DNA from: JBBROS01 sp965199595 | GTDB lineage: Bacteria > Pseudomonadota > Alphaproteobacteria > Acetobacterales > Acetobacteraceae | Reading direction: 5' to 3' | DNA: 64,000 bases | Assembly: GCA_965199595.1 (NCBI GenBank) | Contig: OZ241182.1 | Location: 992,001 to 1,056,000 of the forward strand | Shown: positions 14,231 through 23,200 of the stretch, in pieces | How the letters are laid out: each line of letters begins with the position of its first letter | How positions within the stretch are numbered: the first letter of the stretch is position 1 | Program-made: the position numbers and the translations under genes | Notes under the pieces: generated by a model | Seen by the model: only the letters and a program-made list of their open reading frames with translations | The model's database searches: none | What the model was told of the DNA's origin: nothing

Positions 14231-16116
14231 TGGGGGTTTCGATGATCCGGGCTTTGGTCTGTGTTGCGTTGCTTGGGGTGGCTCCGGTGCGGGCGCAGGA
14301 GCCCGCGCCGACGCGGAGCCATGCGCTGACCATTCTGGGGACGCCCGCCCTGCCGGCGGACTTCCCCAACTTTCCCTACGTGAACCCGGCGGCGCCCAAG
14401 GGCGGCGAGATCGTGTTCGGCCAGGTGGGGAGTTTCGACGGGTTCAATCCGTATATCCTGCGCGGCAATGCGGCGATCGGGGTGGGGAGCATCTGGCAGC
14501 CGGGGGTGGGGGGCACCGCCTCGGGCACCGCGGGCGGGCATGTGTGGGAGTCCTTGCTGGTGGGGTCGGCCGATGAGGTGGCGTCCGGCTATGGGCACCT
14601 GGCGCGCACCATCGAGCTGGCGGCGGACCGGATGTGGGTGGCGTTCGAGATCCGGCCGGAGGCGAGGTTCGCCGATGGCAAGCCGGTGACGGCGGAGGAT
14701 GTGGCCTGGACGTTCAACACGCTGATGGAGAAGGGGCGGCCTTCGTTCCGCGTGGCGTATGGCGACGTGAAGGACGTGGTGGCGGAGAGCCCGAGCCGGG
14801 TCGTGTTCCACTTCAGGTCGAACCAGAACCGGGAGCTGCCGCTGATGGTGGGCGGCTTGCCGGTGCTGCCGAAGCACTGGTGGGCGAGCCGGGACTTCAC
14901 CAGGCCGTTGACCGAGCCGCCGCTGGGGTCCGGGCCGTATCGGGTGGAGACGTTCCAGCTGGGGCGGACCGTGACCTATGTGCGCAACGCCGACTGGTGG
15001 GCGCGCGATCTGCCGACGGGGCGGGGGGTGTTCAACTTCGAGCGGGTGCGGATCGAGTATTTCCGGGACCCGACGGTGCTGTTCCAGGCGTTCAAGGCCG
15101 GGCAGATCGACTACCGGCAGGAGAACATCAGCAAGCAGTGGGCGACGGGGTATGATTTCCCGGCGGTGGAGAAGGGATTGGTGCGCAAGGAGGAGATCAA
15201 GCACCAGTTGCCGCTGGGCATCCAGGGATGGTTGTTCAACACGCGGCGGCCGATGTTCCGGGATGCGCGGGTGCGGGAGGCGATCGGGCAGGTTTTCGAC
15301 TTCGAGTGGATGAACAAGAACCTGTTCTTCGGCGCCTATACAAGGACGACCAGCTATTTCGGCAACACGGCCAGCGAGTCGAAGGGTTTGCCGGATGCGG
15401 CGGAGCTGGCCTTGCTGGCGCCGTTCAGGAGCGAGTTGCCGCCGGCGCTGTTCACCGAGCCGTTCACGCTGGCGCAGACCGATGGCTCCGGCAACAACCG
15501 CGAGGGGCTGCGGCGGGCGCTGGGGCTGCTGAAGGAGGCGGGCTGGACCATCAAGGACCGCAAGCTGGTGGATGCGGGGGGCGTGCAGATGGCGTTCACC
15601 ATCCTGCTGAACGACCCGACGCTGGAGCGGATCGCGCTGCCGTATCAGCAATGGATGCAGCGGCTGGGGATCGAGGTGTCGATCCGGACGGTGGACAGCG
15701 CGCAGTTCGAGCGGCTGACGGATGCGTTCGACTTCGACATGACGACGATGATCTATCCGGGGAGCGACCTGCCGGGCAGCGAGCTGCGGGATTCGTTCGC
15801 GTGCGTGGGGGCGAAGACGGAGGGCAGCGCGAACCTGGCCGGGGTGTGTGACCCGGCGCTGGATTCGCTGATCGAGACGGCGATCAACGCGCGGGACCGG
15901 GCCTCGCTGGCGGCGGCGACACGGGCGATCGACCGGATCCTGCTGCGGGGCTGGTACATGGTGCCGAACTGGAACGACACCAGGTTCAAGATCGCGACCT
16001 GGCACCGGTTCGCGCGGCCGGGGGTGCCGATCCGCGATGGGTTCGTGCTGGACAGCTGGTGGGTGGACCCGGCGGTGGCGGCGGTGACGGACGCGGCGCG
16101 GAAGGCCGGGTTGTAG
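14227..16116 (+). CDS. ABC transporter solute-binding protein, family 5 (YejA-like)
   Basis: This is a periplasmic binding protein of the oligopeptide/microcin C type (about 629 aa with the longest overlapping start). A signal peptide is visible (MIRALVCVALLGVAPVRAQ from ATG 14242). It is followed by the YejA-type opening HALTILGTPALPADFPNFPYVNP, KGGEIVFGQVGSFDGFNPYI, EDVAWTFNTLMEKG and GSGPYRVE. Candidate starts are 14227, which forms ATGA with the hisN stop, 14230 and 14242. The signal peptide favours 14242. The usual permease and ATPase genes (yejBEF) are not adjacent, so it works with subunits encoded elsewhere. Confidence 0.85.
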   Translation: MMGVSMIRALVCVALLGVAPVRAQEPAPTRSHALTILGTPALPADFPNFPYVNPAAPKGGEIVFGQVGSFDGFNPYILRGNAAIGVGSIWQPGVGGTASGTAGGHVWESLLVGSADEVASGYGHLARTIELAADRMWVAFEIRPEARFADGKPVTAEDVAWTFNTLMEKGRPSFRVAYGDVKDVVAESPSRVVFHFRSNQNRELPLMVGGLPVLPKHWWASRDFTRPLTEPPLGSGPYRVETFQLGRTVTYVRNADWWARDLPTGRGVFNFERVRIEYFRDPTVLFQAFKAGQIDYRQENISKQWATGYDFPAVEKGLVRKEEIKHQLPLGIQGWLFNTRRPMFRDARVREAIGQVFDFEWMNKNLFFGAYTRTTSYFGNTASESKGLPDAAELALLAPFRSELPPALFTEPFTLAQTDGSGNNREGLRRALGLLKEAGWTIKDRKLVDAGGVQMAFTILLNDPTLERIALPYQQWMQRLGIEVSIRTVDSAQFERLTDAFDFDMTTMIYPGSDLPGSELRDSFACVGAKTEGSANLAGVCDPALDSLIETAINARDRASLAAATRAIDRILLRGWYMVPNWNDTRFKIATWHRFARPGVPIRDGFVLDSWWVDPAVAAVTDAARKAGL

Positions 16117-16118
16117 GC

Positions 16119-16144
16119 GGCCGCACCCCCGGGGGCGTGCGGCC
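16119..16144. terminator. Strong hairpin between convergent binding-protein genes
   Basis: A stem of GGCCGCAC against GTGCGGCC, extended by a C-run opposite a G-run, starts two bases after the upstream stop and lies between convergent genes. No T tract is present, so it is probably a terminator-like or RNA-stabilising hairpin. Confidence 0.6.
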
Positions 16145-16154
16145 CGAATGCTTG

Positions 16155-17180
16155 TCAGGTGCCGCCCATCTCCGCGGCTTCGGGGAAGAAGAGGTCGGCG
16201 AGGTTTTCGGGGCGGCGCTTCAGGACGCCGCAATCGGCCATGAAGTTCGCGACCTTCTGCAGGCCGGCGGGTTGCAGGGTGAAGCGGTTGCCGGGGGTGG
16301 TCATGACGCTGACGACGCCGTCCACCGTATCCTTGTCGCCGCTGTTCTGGAGGTAGATCTCGGCGGCCTGGCGGTTGTTCTGGTTGATGAAGTCGGTGGC
16401 TTCCTTGAAGGCGGCCAGGCTGGCGCGCCAGGCGATGGGGTTCTCGGTGCGGAACACGCTGTTGCCGTAGATGGTATTCGGCGTGACCGACGGCATTTCC
16501 ATGATCCTGAAGCTGCTGGCGACTTCGTGGACGGCCGGGTTGGCGAGCTCGCGTTCCTGGAAGGGGCTTGAGGTCCAGTGGCAGTTGATCTCGGTGCGGC
16601 CGAGCATCTGCGCCATGCTGTCGGGGTGGGCGCGGCTGACGGTCTGGGCGTCGAAGCGGGACCATTCGGATTTGCCGAAGGTCTGGGCGGCGGCCATCTG
16701 CAGCCAGATGGCCTGGGGGCTGGTCTTGACGGCGGGCAGCGCGATGCGGTCGGTGGGGAGCAGGTCGCTCACGGATTTCAGGTCGGGGCGGACGGTGAGC
16801 AGCTTCTGGTTGGTGGCGTTCATGGCGAAGCAGGACTTCACGCCGCCGCGGGTGCGGTCCCATAGCAGCATGGCGCCCGGGGCGCCGCCGCTGGCGAAGT
16901 GGAGCTTGCCGGAGAGCAGGCCATCCGTGACCGGGCCGGTGCCGGCGAGGCGGAGATAGCTGACCTTCAGGTTCGGCAGGCCCATGAGCGCGGCGTGCTT
17001 CTCGATGAGGCGCTGCTGCTCCATCACGTCCTGCTGGATATAGAGCGTGCCGAACTGCTTGGCGATCAGCACCTCGCCGACCTCGGCATAGGCCCGGCGG
17101 ATGAAGGGCGCGGCGAGGAGCGGGGCGGCGAGCGTGGCCCGGCGCGTCATCTTGTGCATCGGCGTTTCCCTTTTCTTCAT
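16155..17180 (-). CDS. ABC transporter substrate-binding protein (NitT/TauT-like)
   Basis: This is an exported binding protein (341 aa) of the nitrate/sulfonate/taurine class. It has a Tat-like leader, MTRRATLAAPLLAAPFIRRAYA, ending near residue 32. The mature part shows LIAKQFGTLYIQQDVMEQQRLIEKHA, a domain arrangement typical of NMT1/THI5-like proteins that recognise small organic acids or sulfonates. The ligand is unknown. No permease or ATPase gene adjoins it, so it is an orphan component. ATG 17159 (MHKMTRR) is an alternative start. Confidence 0.78.
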   Translation of the reverse strand: MKKRETPMHKMTRRATLAAPLLAAPFIRRAYAEVGEVLIAKQFGTLYIQQDVMEQQRLIEKHAALMGLPNLKVSYLRLAGTGPVTDGLLSGKLHFASGGAPGAMLLWDRTRGGVKSCFAMNATNQKLLTVRPDLKSVSDLLPTDRIALPAVKTSPQAIWLQMAAAQTFGKSEWSRFDAQTVSRAHPDSMAQMLGRTEINCHWTSSPFQERELANPAVHEVASSFRIMEMPSVTPNTIYGNSVFRTENPIAWRASLAAFKEATDFINQNNRQAAEIYLQNSGDKDTVDGVVSVMTTPGNRFTLQPAGLQKVANFMADCGVLKRRPENLADLFFPEAAEMGGT

Positions 17181-17296
17181 CTTATCGGGTCAGCCTAGAG
17201 CATCGAGACGGATAGGTGCAGGGGCGTATGGTGGTTCGGGGCTGTCGCTTGGGGCGTGGGCCGGTGCGGATGGACCGGCGCCACGCCCGTGCCGGG

Positions 17297-18175
17297 TCAA
17301 AGGCCGAAGTGGGTGCGGTACCGGGCGAAGCAGTCGGCGCCGCATTGCAGGCGCATCAGCGCGCCTTCCGCCATCGCGGGCGCAAAGGCCGGGTTCGCGG
17401 CGACCAGGGGGTGGATGGCTTCCGCGTTCCAGGCGGCCGAGTGCTTCACGTCCAGGATGGCGTGGAGGTCGAAGTAGTGGCGGTCACCGGAGGGGACGCC
17501 GAGACGCTTGAGGCCGGCGGCGACCAGGGCGGCGCGGGCCGGGGCCGTCTGTTCGATGATGCCGAGGGCGCCGACGGAGTGGTAGGCGAAGCGGCGGTTC
17601 GCGGCGAGGCCGGCCATGACGTTGGCCAGGGCGAGGGCTTCCCAGACGGTGGTTTCTGGCCTGGGTTCGAGGCCGAGGCGGTGGGCCAGGGTCTCGAGCA
17701 GCGGACCGTGCATGCCCTTGATGTTGCCGCGGCCCATCTCGTCCCAGTAGTTGCGGGCGATCTCGAGCTTGGGCTGGGGCGGCAGCTTCACCTGGGTGAT
17801 GGCGGAGAGGTCCTCGAACCCGGCCTCGCCCGCGACCTCCTGGGTAAGGAACCAGCGCATCTCGTCCATGGTGGCCTGTTCGGCCAGCCAGTCGAACAGC
17901 GGATCGTGCTGGCCGGGGCCGTTATGCTCCAGGGCTTCGAACCAGGCGACAAAGCCGTCCGCATCGGTGGGGGCTTCGGCTGCGCGCCCGGCGACGGCGG
18001 CGCGGCGGGCTTCGAGGAAGGTGCCCTCGCGGTGCAGCCATTCGGCCGTGCTGTCGATGCCCTCTCGCCAGTCGACCGTGGGCAGCCCCGGGTTGAAGCG
18101 TTTGTCGTTGAATGCGGCGAGGTCGAACTGCAGGTCGGCCTCGGTGGACGCGATCTTGGTCGTGCCTTCGGGCAT
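17297..18175 (-). CDS. Haem-oxygenase-like diiron (iron-containing redox enzyme) family protein
   Basis: This is a 292-residue all-helical protein of the haem-oxygenase-like diiron oxidase (HDO/TENA-like) group. Candidate iron ligands are distributed as Glu and His in helices: LTQEVAGEAGFEDLS, ARNYWDEMGRGNIKGMHG, AYHSVGALGIIEQTAP and RHYFDLHAILDVKHS. These fit the E...H...E/D...DxxH pattern of the family (for example BesC, UndA, CADD). Such enzymes perform O2-dependent C-C or C-N cleavage. The gene starts six bases after the stop of the methyltransferase on the same strand, so both are one operon. The substrate is unknown. Confidence 0.75.
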   Translation of the reverse strand: MPEGTTKIASTEADLQFDLAAFNDKRFNPGLPTVDWREGIDSTAEWLHREGTFLEARRAAVAGRAAEAPTDADGFVAWFEALEHNGPGQHDPLFDWLAEQATMDEMRWFLTQEVAGEAGFEDLSAITQVKLPPQPKLEIARNYWDEMGRGNIKGMHGPLLETLAHRLGLEPRPETTVWEALALANVMAGLAANRRFAYHSVGALGIIEQTAPARAALVAAGLKRLGVPSGDRHYFDLHAILDVKHSAAWNAEAIHPLVAANPAFAPAMAEGALMRLQCGADCFARYRTHFGL

Positions 18176-18181
18176 GCTGTC

Positions 18182-19144
18182 TTATTCTTCCTTGATGACG
18201 GTGAGGCAAACGGCGGCAATGCGGTCGGCGTGGCGGTAGGCTGGGCAGTCGAGCTCCTCGCCAAACACGTCGGGATCGATCTCCCTGTAGGACCAATCGA
18301 CCTGGTGCCCGGTAAGTTGCTTCGCTGCGGCGGAATGGAAGGGGTCGTTGCCGTTCACGACGGCGGCACCGGTGTAGAGCAGCAGGCGGCCTGCGGGATT
18401 GAGGCGGCTGAGGGCGGCATCGAGGATTGCGAGGGAGAGGCCGGCGCCGAGGGGGCCGCCGCCGTGGCGATAGGCGCGCTCTGCCGGGTCAACCATGTAG
18501 GGGGGGTTTGCGACGATAAGGTCGAAGGTGCCGGGGAGGGCGGTGAGCAGGTTGCTGGGGGCGGCCCGGGCATTCGGGGTATTGGCGAGGGCGGCGTTGA
18601 TGCGGGCCAGGCGGAGGGCTTCGGGGTTGATGTCCACCATGTGGACCTCGGCCCCGGGGCAGGCGCGGGCGACCACGATGCCGCCGGGTCCGGCACCGCA
18701 GCCGATATCGACGGCGCGGTGGATGGGGGTTTTGGACTGCAATGCGAGGGTGATGGCGTCGGCGAAGCGGTAGGTGTCGGGGCCGAAGAACACGGCTTCT
18801 GCGGCGGTGGTGGGGTAGGCGGAGTGCAGGAAGCTCATGCCGTGCAGGGTGGAGAGGCGGACGCGGCTGCGGAACAGGCCATCGTGTTCGTCGAGGATTT
18901 CGGCCTGTTGCATGAGGTCGAGCAGGGCGGGGGGGAGCAGGGCGCGGGAGAAGGGGCGGCTCCAGCCGAAGACGCCGGTGATGCTGTCGGCGGTTTCGTT
19001 GCCGGGGCGGGCGTTGACGCGGGCGTGGGTGGCGGGGGTGCCGGTGACGAAGTGGTAGCCGCTGGCCACGAGCTGTCGCGCGAGGGTGAGTAGCGCCGTG
19101 TCGGGGAGCGACAGGCCGGCAGGTGGGATCGGGGAGGTCGGCAT
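18182..19144 (-). CDS. Class I SAM-dependent methyltransferase (HemK/PrmC-like fold)
   Basis: This is a 320-residue methyltransferase. An N-terminal 130-residue domain (with GVFGWSRPFSRALLPP and LSTLHGMSFLHSAYP) precedes the Rossmann SAM domain. The SAM motifs are AVDIGCGAGPGGIVVARACP near 145 and VHMVDINPEALRLARINAAL. The catalytic NPPYMVDP is near 213, a motif usually seen in N-methyltransferases of amide or amino groups (N5-glutamine, adenine). It lies directly upstream of, and is probably co-transcribed with, the haem-oxygenase-like diiron gene. It is not the standard PrmC because of the different N-terminal domain. Confidence 0.8.
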   Translation of the reverse strand: MPTSPIPPAGLSLPDTALLTLARQLVASGYHFVTGTPATHARVNARPGNETADSITGVFGWSRPFSRALLPPALLDLMQQAEILDEHDGLFRSRVRLSTLHGMSFLHSAYPTTAAEAVFFGPDTYRFADAITLALQSKTPIHRAVDIGCGAGPGGIVVARACPGAEVHMVDINPEALRLARINAALANTPNARAAPSNLLTALPGTFDLIVANPPYMVDPAERAYRHGGGPLGAGLSLAILDAALSRLNPAGRLLLYTGAAVVNGNDPFHSAAAKQLTGHQVDWSYREIDPDVFGEELDCPAYRHADRIAAVCLTVIKEE

Positions 19145-19204
19145 GCAGCCTGCTACGCGGCTGCGGGCTGATGGTTGCCGGTCCTCCTGGTCGGCGGAGG
19201 CGTG

Positions 19205-19885
19205 TCACGGCTTTGGCGACGGTGGGGCTTGCGGCAGGTCGTCCATGCTGGGGCGCCCGGTGATGTGCCGCCAATGATGCCACAGCAGGCGGGCGGCGAG
19301 GGCACGGTAGGGGCGCCAAGGTTCGGCGAGCTGGCGGAGGGCCGCGGGGCCCGGGCGGGTTGGCAGAGCGAGCAGGTGGGCGGCGGCACCGGCGATGGCG
19401 ATGTCCCCGGCGGGGAAGACGTCGGGGCGTTGCAGGGCGAAGAGGAGATAGACCTCGGCGGTCCAGGGGCCGAGGCCGCGGATGGCGGTGAGGGTGGCGA
19501 TGGCGGCGGCGTCGTCCATCGCGGCGAGGGCCGGGTTGGCGAGGCGGCCATCGAGGAAGGCGGCGGCGAGGGCACGGGCGTGGGCGACCTTGGGTCGGGA
19601 GAGGCCGGCGGCGATGAGCGCCGGGTCATCGAGGGCGGTGAGGCCGGCCGGGTCGAGGGCATCGGGGAGGATGGTGACGCGGCGCCAGATGGCCTGTGCG
19701 GCCTGGTTGCTGATCTGCTGGGCGACGATGGCCTGGAGCAGACCGGGGAAGCCGATGGGGCGGACGCGCCAGGGCAGCGGCCCGGCGGCGGGTTCGATGA
19801 CGGCGAGCCGCGGATCCTGCTGCATCAGGACCTGCAGGGCGGCGCGCATGGCGGGCGGCGGGTGCGGGAAGGTGGTCTCGTGCAT
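19205..19885 (-). CDS. alkA: DNA-3-methyladenine glycosylase II (AlkA-type)
   Basis: This is a helix-hairpin-helix base-excision glycosylase (226 aa) that removes alkylated purines from DNA. Characteristic sequence includes LLQAIVAQQISNQAAQAIW. The HhH-GPD core is TAIRGLGPWTAEVYLLFALQRPD, followed by VFPAGDIAIAGA, which supplies the catalytic Asp, and LAEPWRPYRALAARLLWHHW. The start MHETTF at 19885 is chosen. The frame reaches upstream to 19972, but that would overlap the divergent response regulator. It lacks the N-terminal Ada-like domain of the E. coli enzyme. Confidence 0.88.
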   Translation of the reverse strand: MHETTFPHPPPAMRAALQVLMQQDPRLAVIEPAAGPLPWRVRPIGFPGLLQAIVAQQISNQAAQAIWRRVTILPDALDPAGLTALDDPALIAAGLSRPKVAHARALAAAFLDGRLANPALAAMDDAAAIATLTAIRGLGPWTAEVYLLFALQRPDVFPAGDIAIAGAAAHLLALPTRPGPAALRQLAEPWRPYRALAARLLWHHWRHITGRPSMDDLPQAPPSPKP

Positions 19886-19962
19886 CGGGCGGGATTCAGC
19901 ATGGGGTGGTTGGGACTGTCGAGGTATGCACGCGATGCGTGTGGTGGTTAGGATAGAATGGA

Positions 19963-20679
19963 ATGGAATCAAGTCCGCATATTCTCCTGATCGACGACGA
20001 CCGGGAGATCCGCGACCTGCTGGGGCGGTTCCTGGACCGGCATGGCATGCGGGTGACGGCGGTGCGGGACGGGCGGGAGGCGCGGCGGGCCTGGCCGGCC
20101 GGGCACTATCAGCTGGTGATCCTGGACCTGATGCTGCCGGGGGAGAGCGGGCTTGACCTGGCGCGGTGGCTGCGCGGGATGTCCGACGTGCCGATCCTGA
20201 TGCTGACGGCGATGGGGGATGAGACGGACCGCATCATCGGGCTGGAGCTGGGGGCGGATGATTACCTGCCGAAGCCGTTCAACCCGCGGGAGCTGCTGGC
20301 GCGGTTGCGGGCGGTGCTGCGGCGGACCAGCGAGCGGGGCGCGCGGGCGGCGGAGACGGCGGGGAGCTATCGCTTCATGGGGTGGGAGCTGGAGCCGGGG
20401 CGGCGGCGGCTGGTGGATCCGCGCGGGGTGGAGGTGGCGCTGACCGGGGGGGAGTATGATCTGCTGGCGGCGCTGGTGGAACGGGCCAACCAGGTTCTGA
20501 CGCGGGACATGCTGCTGGATCTGCTGCGGGGGCGGCCGGCCGGACCGTTCGATCGGGCGATCGACGTGGCGATCAGCCGGCTGCGGCGGAAGCTGGAGCG
20601 GGACGGAAGTGATCCGCAGCTGATCAAGACGGTGCGGGGCGGCGGGTATGTGTTCGCGTGCGAGGTGGTGCGGGAATGA
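19963..20679 (+). CDS. OmpR-family response regulator
   Basis: This is a two-component response regulator (238 aa). The receiver domain (1-120) has acidic pocket DDD at 11-13, phospho-acceptor Asp in VILDLMLPGESG, conserved Thr in MLTA, and Lys in LPKPFNPRELLARLRAVLRR. The C-terminal winged helix (from about 135) ends in ISRLRRKLERDGSDPQLIKTVRGGGYVF, the DNA-recognition signature of the OmpR/PhoB class. It is followed by its kinase in a four-base ATGA overlap. The target genes are unknown, and the divergent alkA shares a 77-base spacer that may hold both promoters. Confidence 0.93.
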   Translation: MESSPHILLIDDDREIRDLLGRFLDRHGMRVTAVRDGREARRAWPAGHYQLVILDLMLPGESGLDLARWLRGMSDVPILMLTAMGDETDRIIGLELGADDYLPKPFNPRELLARLRAVLRRTSERGARAAETAGSYRFMGWELEPGRRRLVDPRGVEVALTGGEYDLLAALVERANQVLTRDMLLDLLRGRPAGPFDRAIDVAISRLRRKLERDGSDPQLIKTVRGGGYVFACEVVRE

Positions 20680-22031
20680 CGCGCTGGCTGCGCCGGCTGA
20701 CGTTCTGGCCGCGCAGCCTGGCGGGGCGGACGGCGCTGGTGCTGGTGGCGGTGCTGGTGGTGGTGCAGGCGGCCGGGCTCACGATCTATGGCATGGACCG
20801 GGAGGAGCTGCAGCGGCTGGCGGATGGGCGGGACCTCGCGACGCGGATGGTGGCGCTGTACCGGGCGATGGTGGCGCAGCCGGCGGAGGGGTGGAGTGGG
20901 GTGGTGCGCGATGCGGAGACGCCGCCGGGGGTTCGGTTCGGTCTGGAGCCGATGTTCAGCCGCGACGAGGCGCCGGCGGCGAGTGCGGAGGTGCAGCGGC
21001 TGGTGCGGCCGTACCTGGGGCTGGGCTCGGTGCCGCAGCCGTTGCGGCCGCATGTTGTGGCCGTGCGGGGGGATTACGAGACCGGGCGGACGCTGGTGGT
21101 GGCGTTGCAGGCGCCGGACGACCGCTGGCTGGTGATGCGGGTGAAGGCGCCGCCGCCGCGGCCGTGGCATTCCGTGCGGTTCGTGACGGCGTTTGCGATC
21201 ATGACGGCGACGGCGGCGCTGCTGGCGGTATGGGCGGTGCGGCGGCTGACGGCGCCGGTGCGGATGCTGGCGGCGGCGGCGGAGCGGCTGGGGCGGGACG
21301 TGAACACGCCGCCGCTGCCGGAGGATGGCCCGGCGGAGGCGGCTGTTGCCGCCGTTGCTTTCAATCGGATGGCGGCACGGATTCGGGCTTTCGTGGCGGA
21401 TCGTACCTTTTTGTTAACCTCGATCGGGCATGATCTGCGGACGCCGATCACGCGGCTTAAGCTGCGGGCGGAGTGGATGGAGGATGATGAGCAGCGGCGG
21501 AAGATGCTGATCGACCTCGATGAGTTGGAGGCGATGGTTTCGGCGACGCTGGCGTTTGGGCGGGATGTGGCGGGGAGCGAGCCGGCCTCGCGGGTGGATT
21601 TGCCGGCGTTGTTGCGGACGGTGCTGGATGAGGCGGCGGATGCGCGGCCGGGTTCGAACATGCCGATGGGGTATGCGGGGCCGGAGAGCTTGACGGTGCT
21701 GGTGCGCCCGGTGGCGCTGAAGCGGGCGCTGGCGAACCTGGTGGGCAATGCGCTGGCCTATGGCGGCAGCGCGCGTGTGGTGTTGCGGCCGGTGGTGGAT
21801 GGGATGGTGGCTGTGGATGTGGAGGATGATGGACCGGGGATTGCGCCGCCGGATCTCGACCGGGTGTTCGAGCCGTTTCAGCGGCTGGAGAGCAGCCGGA
21901 ACCGGGAGACGGGGGGCACCGGGCTGGGGCTGCCGATCACGCGCAACATCTTGCGGGCGCATGGGGGGGATGTGGCGCTGGGCAACCGGCTGGGGGGCGG
22001 GTTGCGGGCTACGATCACGTTTCCGGCCTGA
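20676..22031 (+). CDS. Sensor histidine kinase
   Basis: This is an inner-membrane histidine kinase (451 aa) cognate to the overlapping response regulator. Two transmembrane segments flank a periplasmic sensor region (about residues 18-38 and 165-188). A HAMP linker (RRLTAPVRMLAAAAERLG) follows, then the H-box SIGHDLRTPITRLKLRAEWM with His near 251. The ATPase contains N-box ALANLVGNALAYGG, G1 DDGPGIAP, F-box VFEPFQRLE and G2 GTGLGLPI. The architecture resembles EnvZ-type kinases. ATG 20676 is preferred because it overlaps the regulator stop. Confidence 0.93.
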   Translation: MTRWLRRLTFWPRSLAGRTALVLVAVLVVVQAAGLTIYGMDREELQRLADGRDLATRMVALYRAMVAQPAEGWSGVVRDAETPPGVRFGLEPMFSRDEAPAASAEVQRLVRPYLGLGSVPQPLRPHVVAVRGDYETGRTLVVALQAPDDRWLVMRVKAPPPRPWHSVRFVTAFAIMTATAALLAVWAVRRLTAPVRMLAAAAERLGRDVNTPPLPEDGPAEAAVAAVAFNRMAARIRAFVADRTFLLTSIGHDLRTPITRLKLRAEWMEDDEQRRKMLIDLDELEAMVSATLAFGRDVAGSEPASRVDLPALLRTVLDEAADARPGSNMPMGYAGPESLTVLVRPVALKRALANLVGNALAYGGSARVVLRPVVDGMVAVDVEDDGPGIAPPDLDRVFEPFQRLESSRNRETGGTGLGLPITRNILRAHGGDVALGNRLGGGLRATITFPA

Positions 22032-22039
22032 GGGCCGGA

Positions 22040-22942
22040 TCAGACTGCTGGTTTGAGGGGGCGGCGGAGAATGACCAGGGCGATGCCGCCGAGGATGGCG
22101 GTGGAGCTGAGCAGAAGGCGGGGGGTGATGGGTTCGCCGAGCAGGAGGACGGCGCCGAAGGCGGCCAGCACGGGGACCGAGAGCTGGACGGTGGCGGCGG
22201 TGGTGGGGGCGAGGCCGCGCAGGGCGGTGTACCAGATGGCGTAGCCGAGACCGGAGGCGAGGGCGCCGGAGAGGATGGCGTAGGTGGCCCCGGGCGCGTC
22301 GATCGTTGTGGGCTGGCCGGTGAGGGCCGCGGCCAGGCTGAGGGCGAGGGCGAGGGGCACGGCGCGCAGGAAGTTGCCGGCGGTGGCGGCGGTCGGGTCT
22401 CCGGGCGCGCGGCCGCGGATGGAGTAGATGGCGAAGGCGAGGCCGGCCGTGACCATGAGGGCGGCGTGCGGCGGCGAGGGGGCGGTGAGGCCGGGGAGGA
22501 CGAGGGCGACCAGGCCGGCGAGGGCGGCGGCGAGGCCGAGGGTTTGCAGGGCGCCGAGGCGGTCGCCGGACCAGAGGGCGTGGGCGATCATGCCGGCCTG
22601 GACGGCGCCGAACAGCAGGAGGGCGCCGGTGCCGGTGGGCAGGCCGGTGTAGGCGAAGGAGAAGGCGGCGGCGTAGGCGAAGAGGGCGGCGGCGGAGGGC
22701 CAGTTGCCGCCGAAGCCGCGGTTGGGGCTGCGGCGGTTGGCACGGATGAGGCACCAGAGGGTGAGCGCGCCGGCGATGAGGCGGAGGGTGGTGAAGCTGG
22801 CCGGGTCGATGGTGGTGGTGCGGAAGGCGGCGCGGCAGAGCAGCGAGTTGCCGGCGAAGGCGAGCATGGCGGCGGCGACGAGCAGGATCTGGCGGGTTTG
22901 CACGGCGGATCTTTCGGTGTGGCGGGCTTGAGCAGGTCGCAT
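22040..22942 (-). CDS. EamA/DMT-family transporter
   Basis: This is a ten-helix drug/metabolite-type exporter (300 aa) with two internal EamA repeats. The first begins FAGNSLLCRAAFRTT..ASFTTLRLIAGAL and the second AGLAFAIYSIRGRAPG. The C-terminal half includes LGYAIWYTALRGLAPTTAATVQLSVPVLAAFGAVLLLGEPI, the most conserved block of the family. It is convergent with the histidine kinase, nine bases apart. The exported substrate is unknown; amino acids or metabolites are usual for this group. Confidence 0.87.
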   Translation of the reverse strand: MRPAQARHTERSAVQTRQILLVAAAMLAFAGNSLLCRAAFRTTTIDPASFTTLRLIAGALTLWCLIRANRRSPNRGFGGNWPSAAALFAYAAAFSFAYTGLPTGTGALLLFGAVQAGMIAHALWSGDRLGALQTLGLAAALAGLVALVLPGLTAPSPPHAALMVTAGLAFAIYSIRGRAPGDPTAATAGNFLRAVPLALALSLAAALTGQPTTIDAPGATYAILSGALASGLGYAIWYTALRGLAPTTAATVQLSVPVLAAFGAVLLLGEPITPRLLLSSTAILGGIALVILRRPLKPAV

Positions 22943-23200
22943 GACTTAAAGGGGTGGTATGCATTTTACGGGCGGCTGGACTGGTGTGGTAACGCTGGCA
23001 CTTGGGGCCGGGTCATTGTACATGCGTCCGCAGCGGACAGGGACCGCAGAGTTGGCGCGCGAATGCGGGCCTGGAAACGACACCGGTCAGAGAACCAGGG
23101 ACGCCGCCCCGTAAGCCGGTCCGCCGTTACTCCATCCTATCCGAACATCGCCCGGCCGCTGGGCTGCGGTGATGACGCGCCGAGGAGGCGCCCAGACTTC
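22943..23200 (+). promoter_or_regulatory. Long 5' leader of the DEAD-box helicase gene
   Basis: This gap of 258 bases before the helicase ATG contains no supportable gene. Near its 3' end, GCGCC-GAGGA-GGCGC can form a small stem with GAGGA, the ribosome-binding purines, in the loop, about 12-14 bases before the start codon. Long structured leaders are typical of cold-inducible RNA helicases, so post-transcriptional control is plausible but inferred. Confidence 0.4.
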
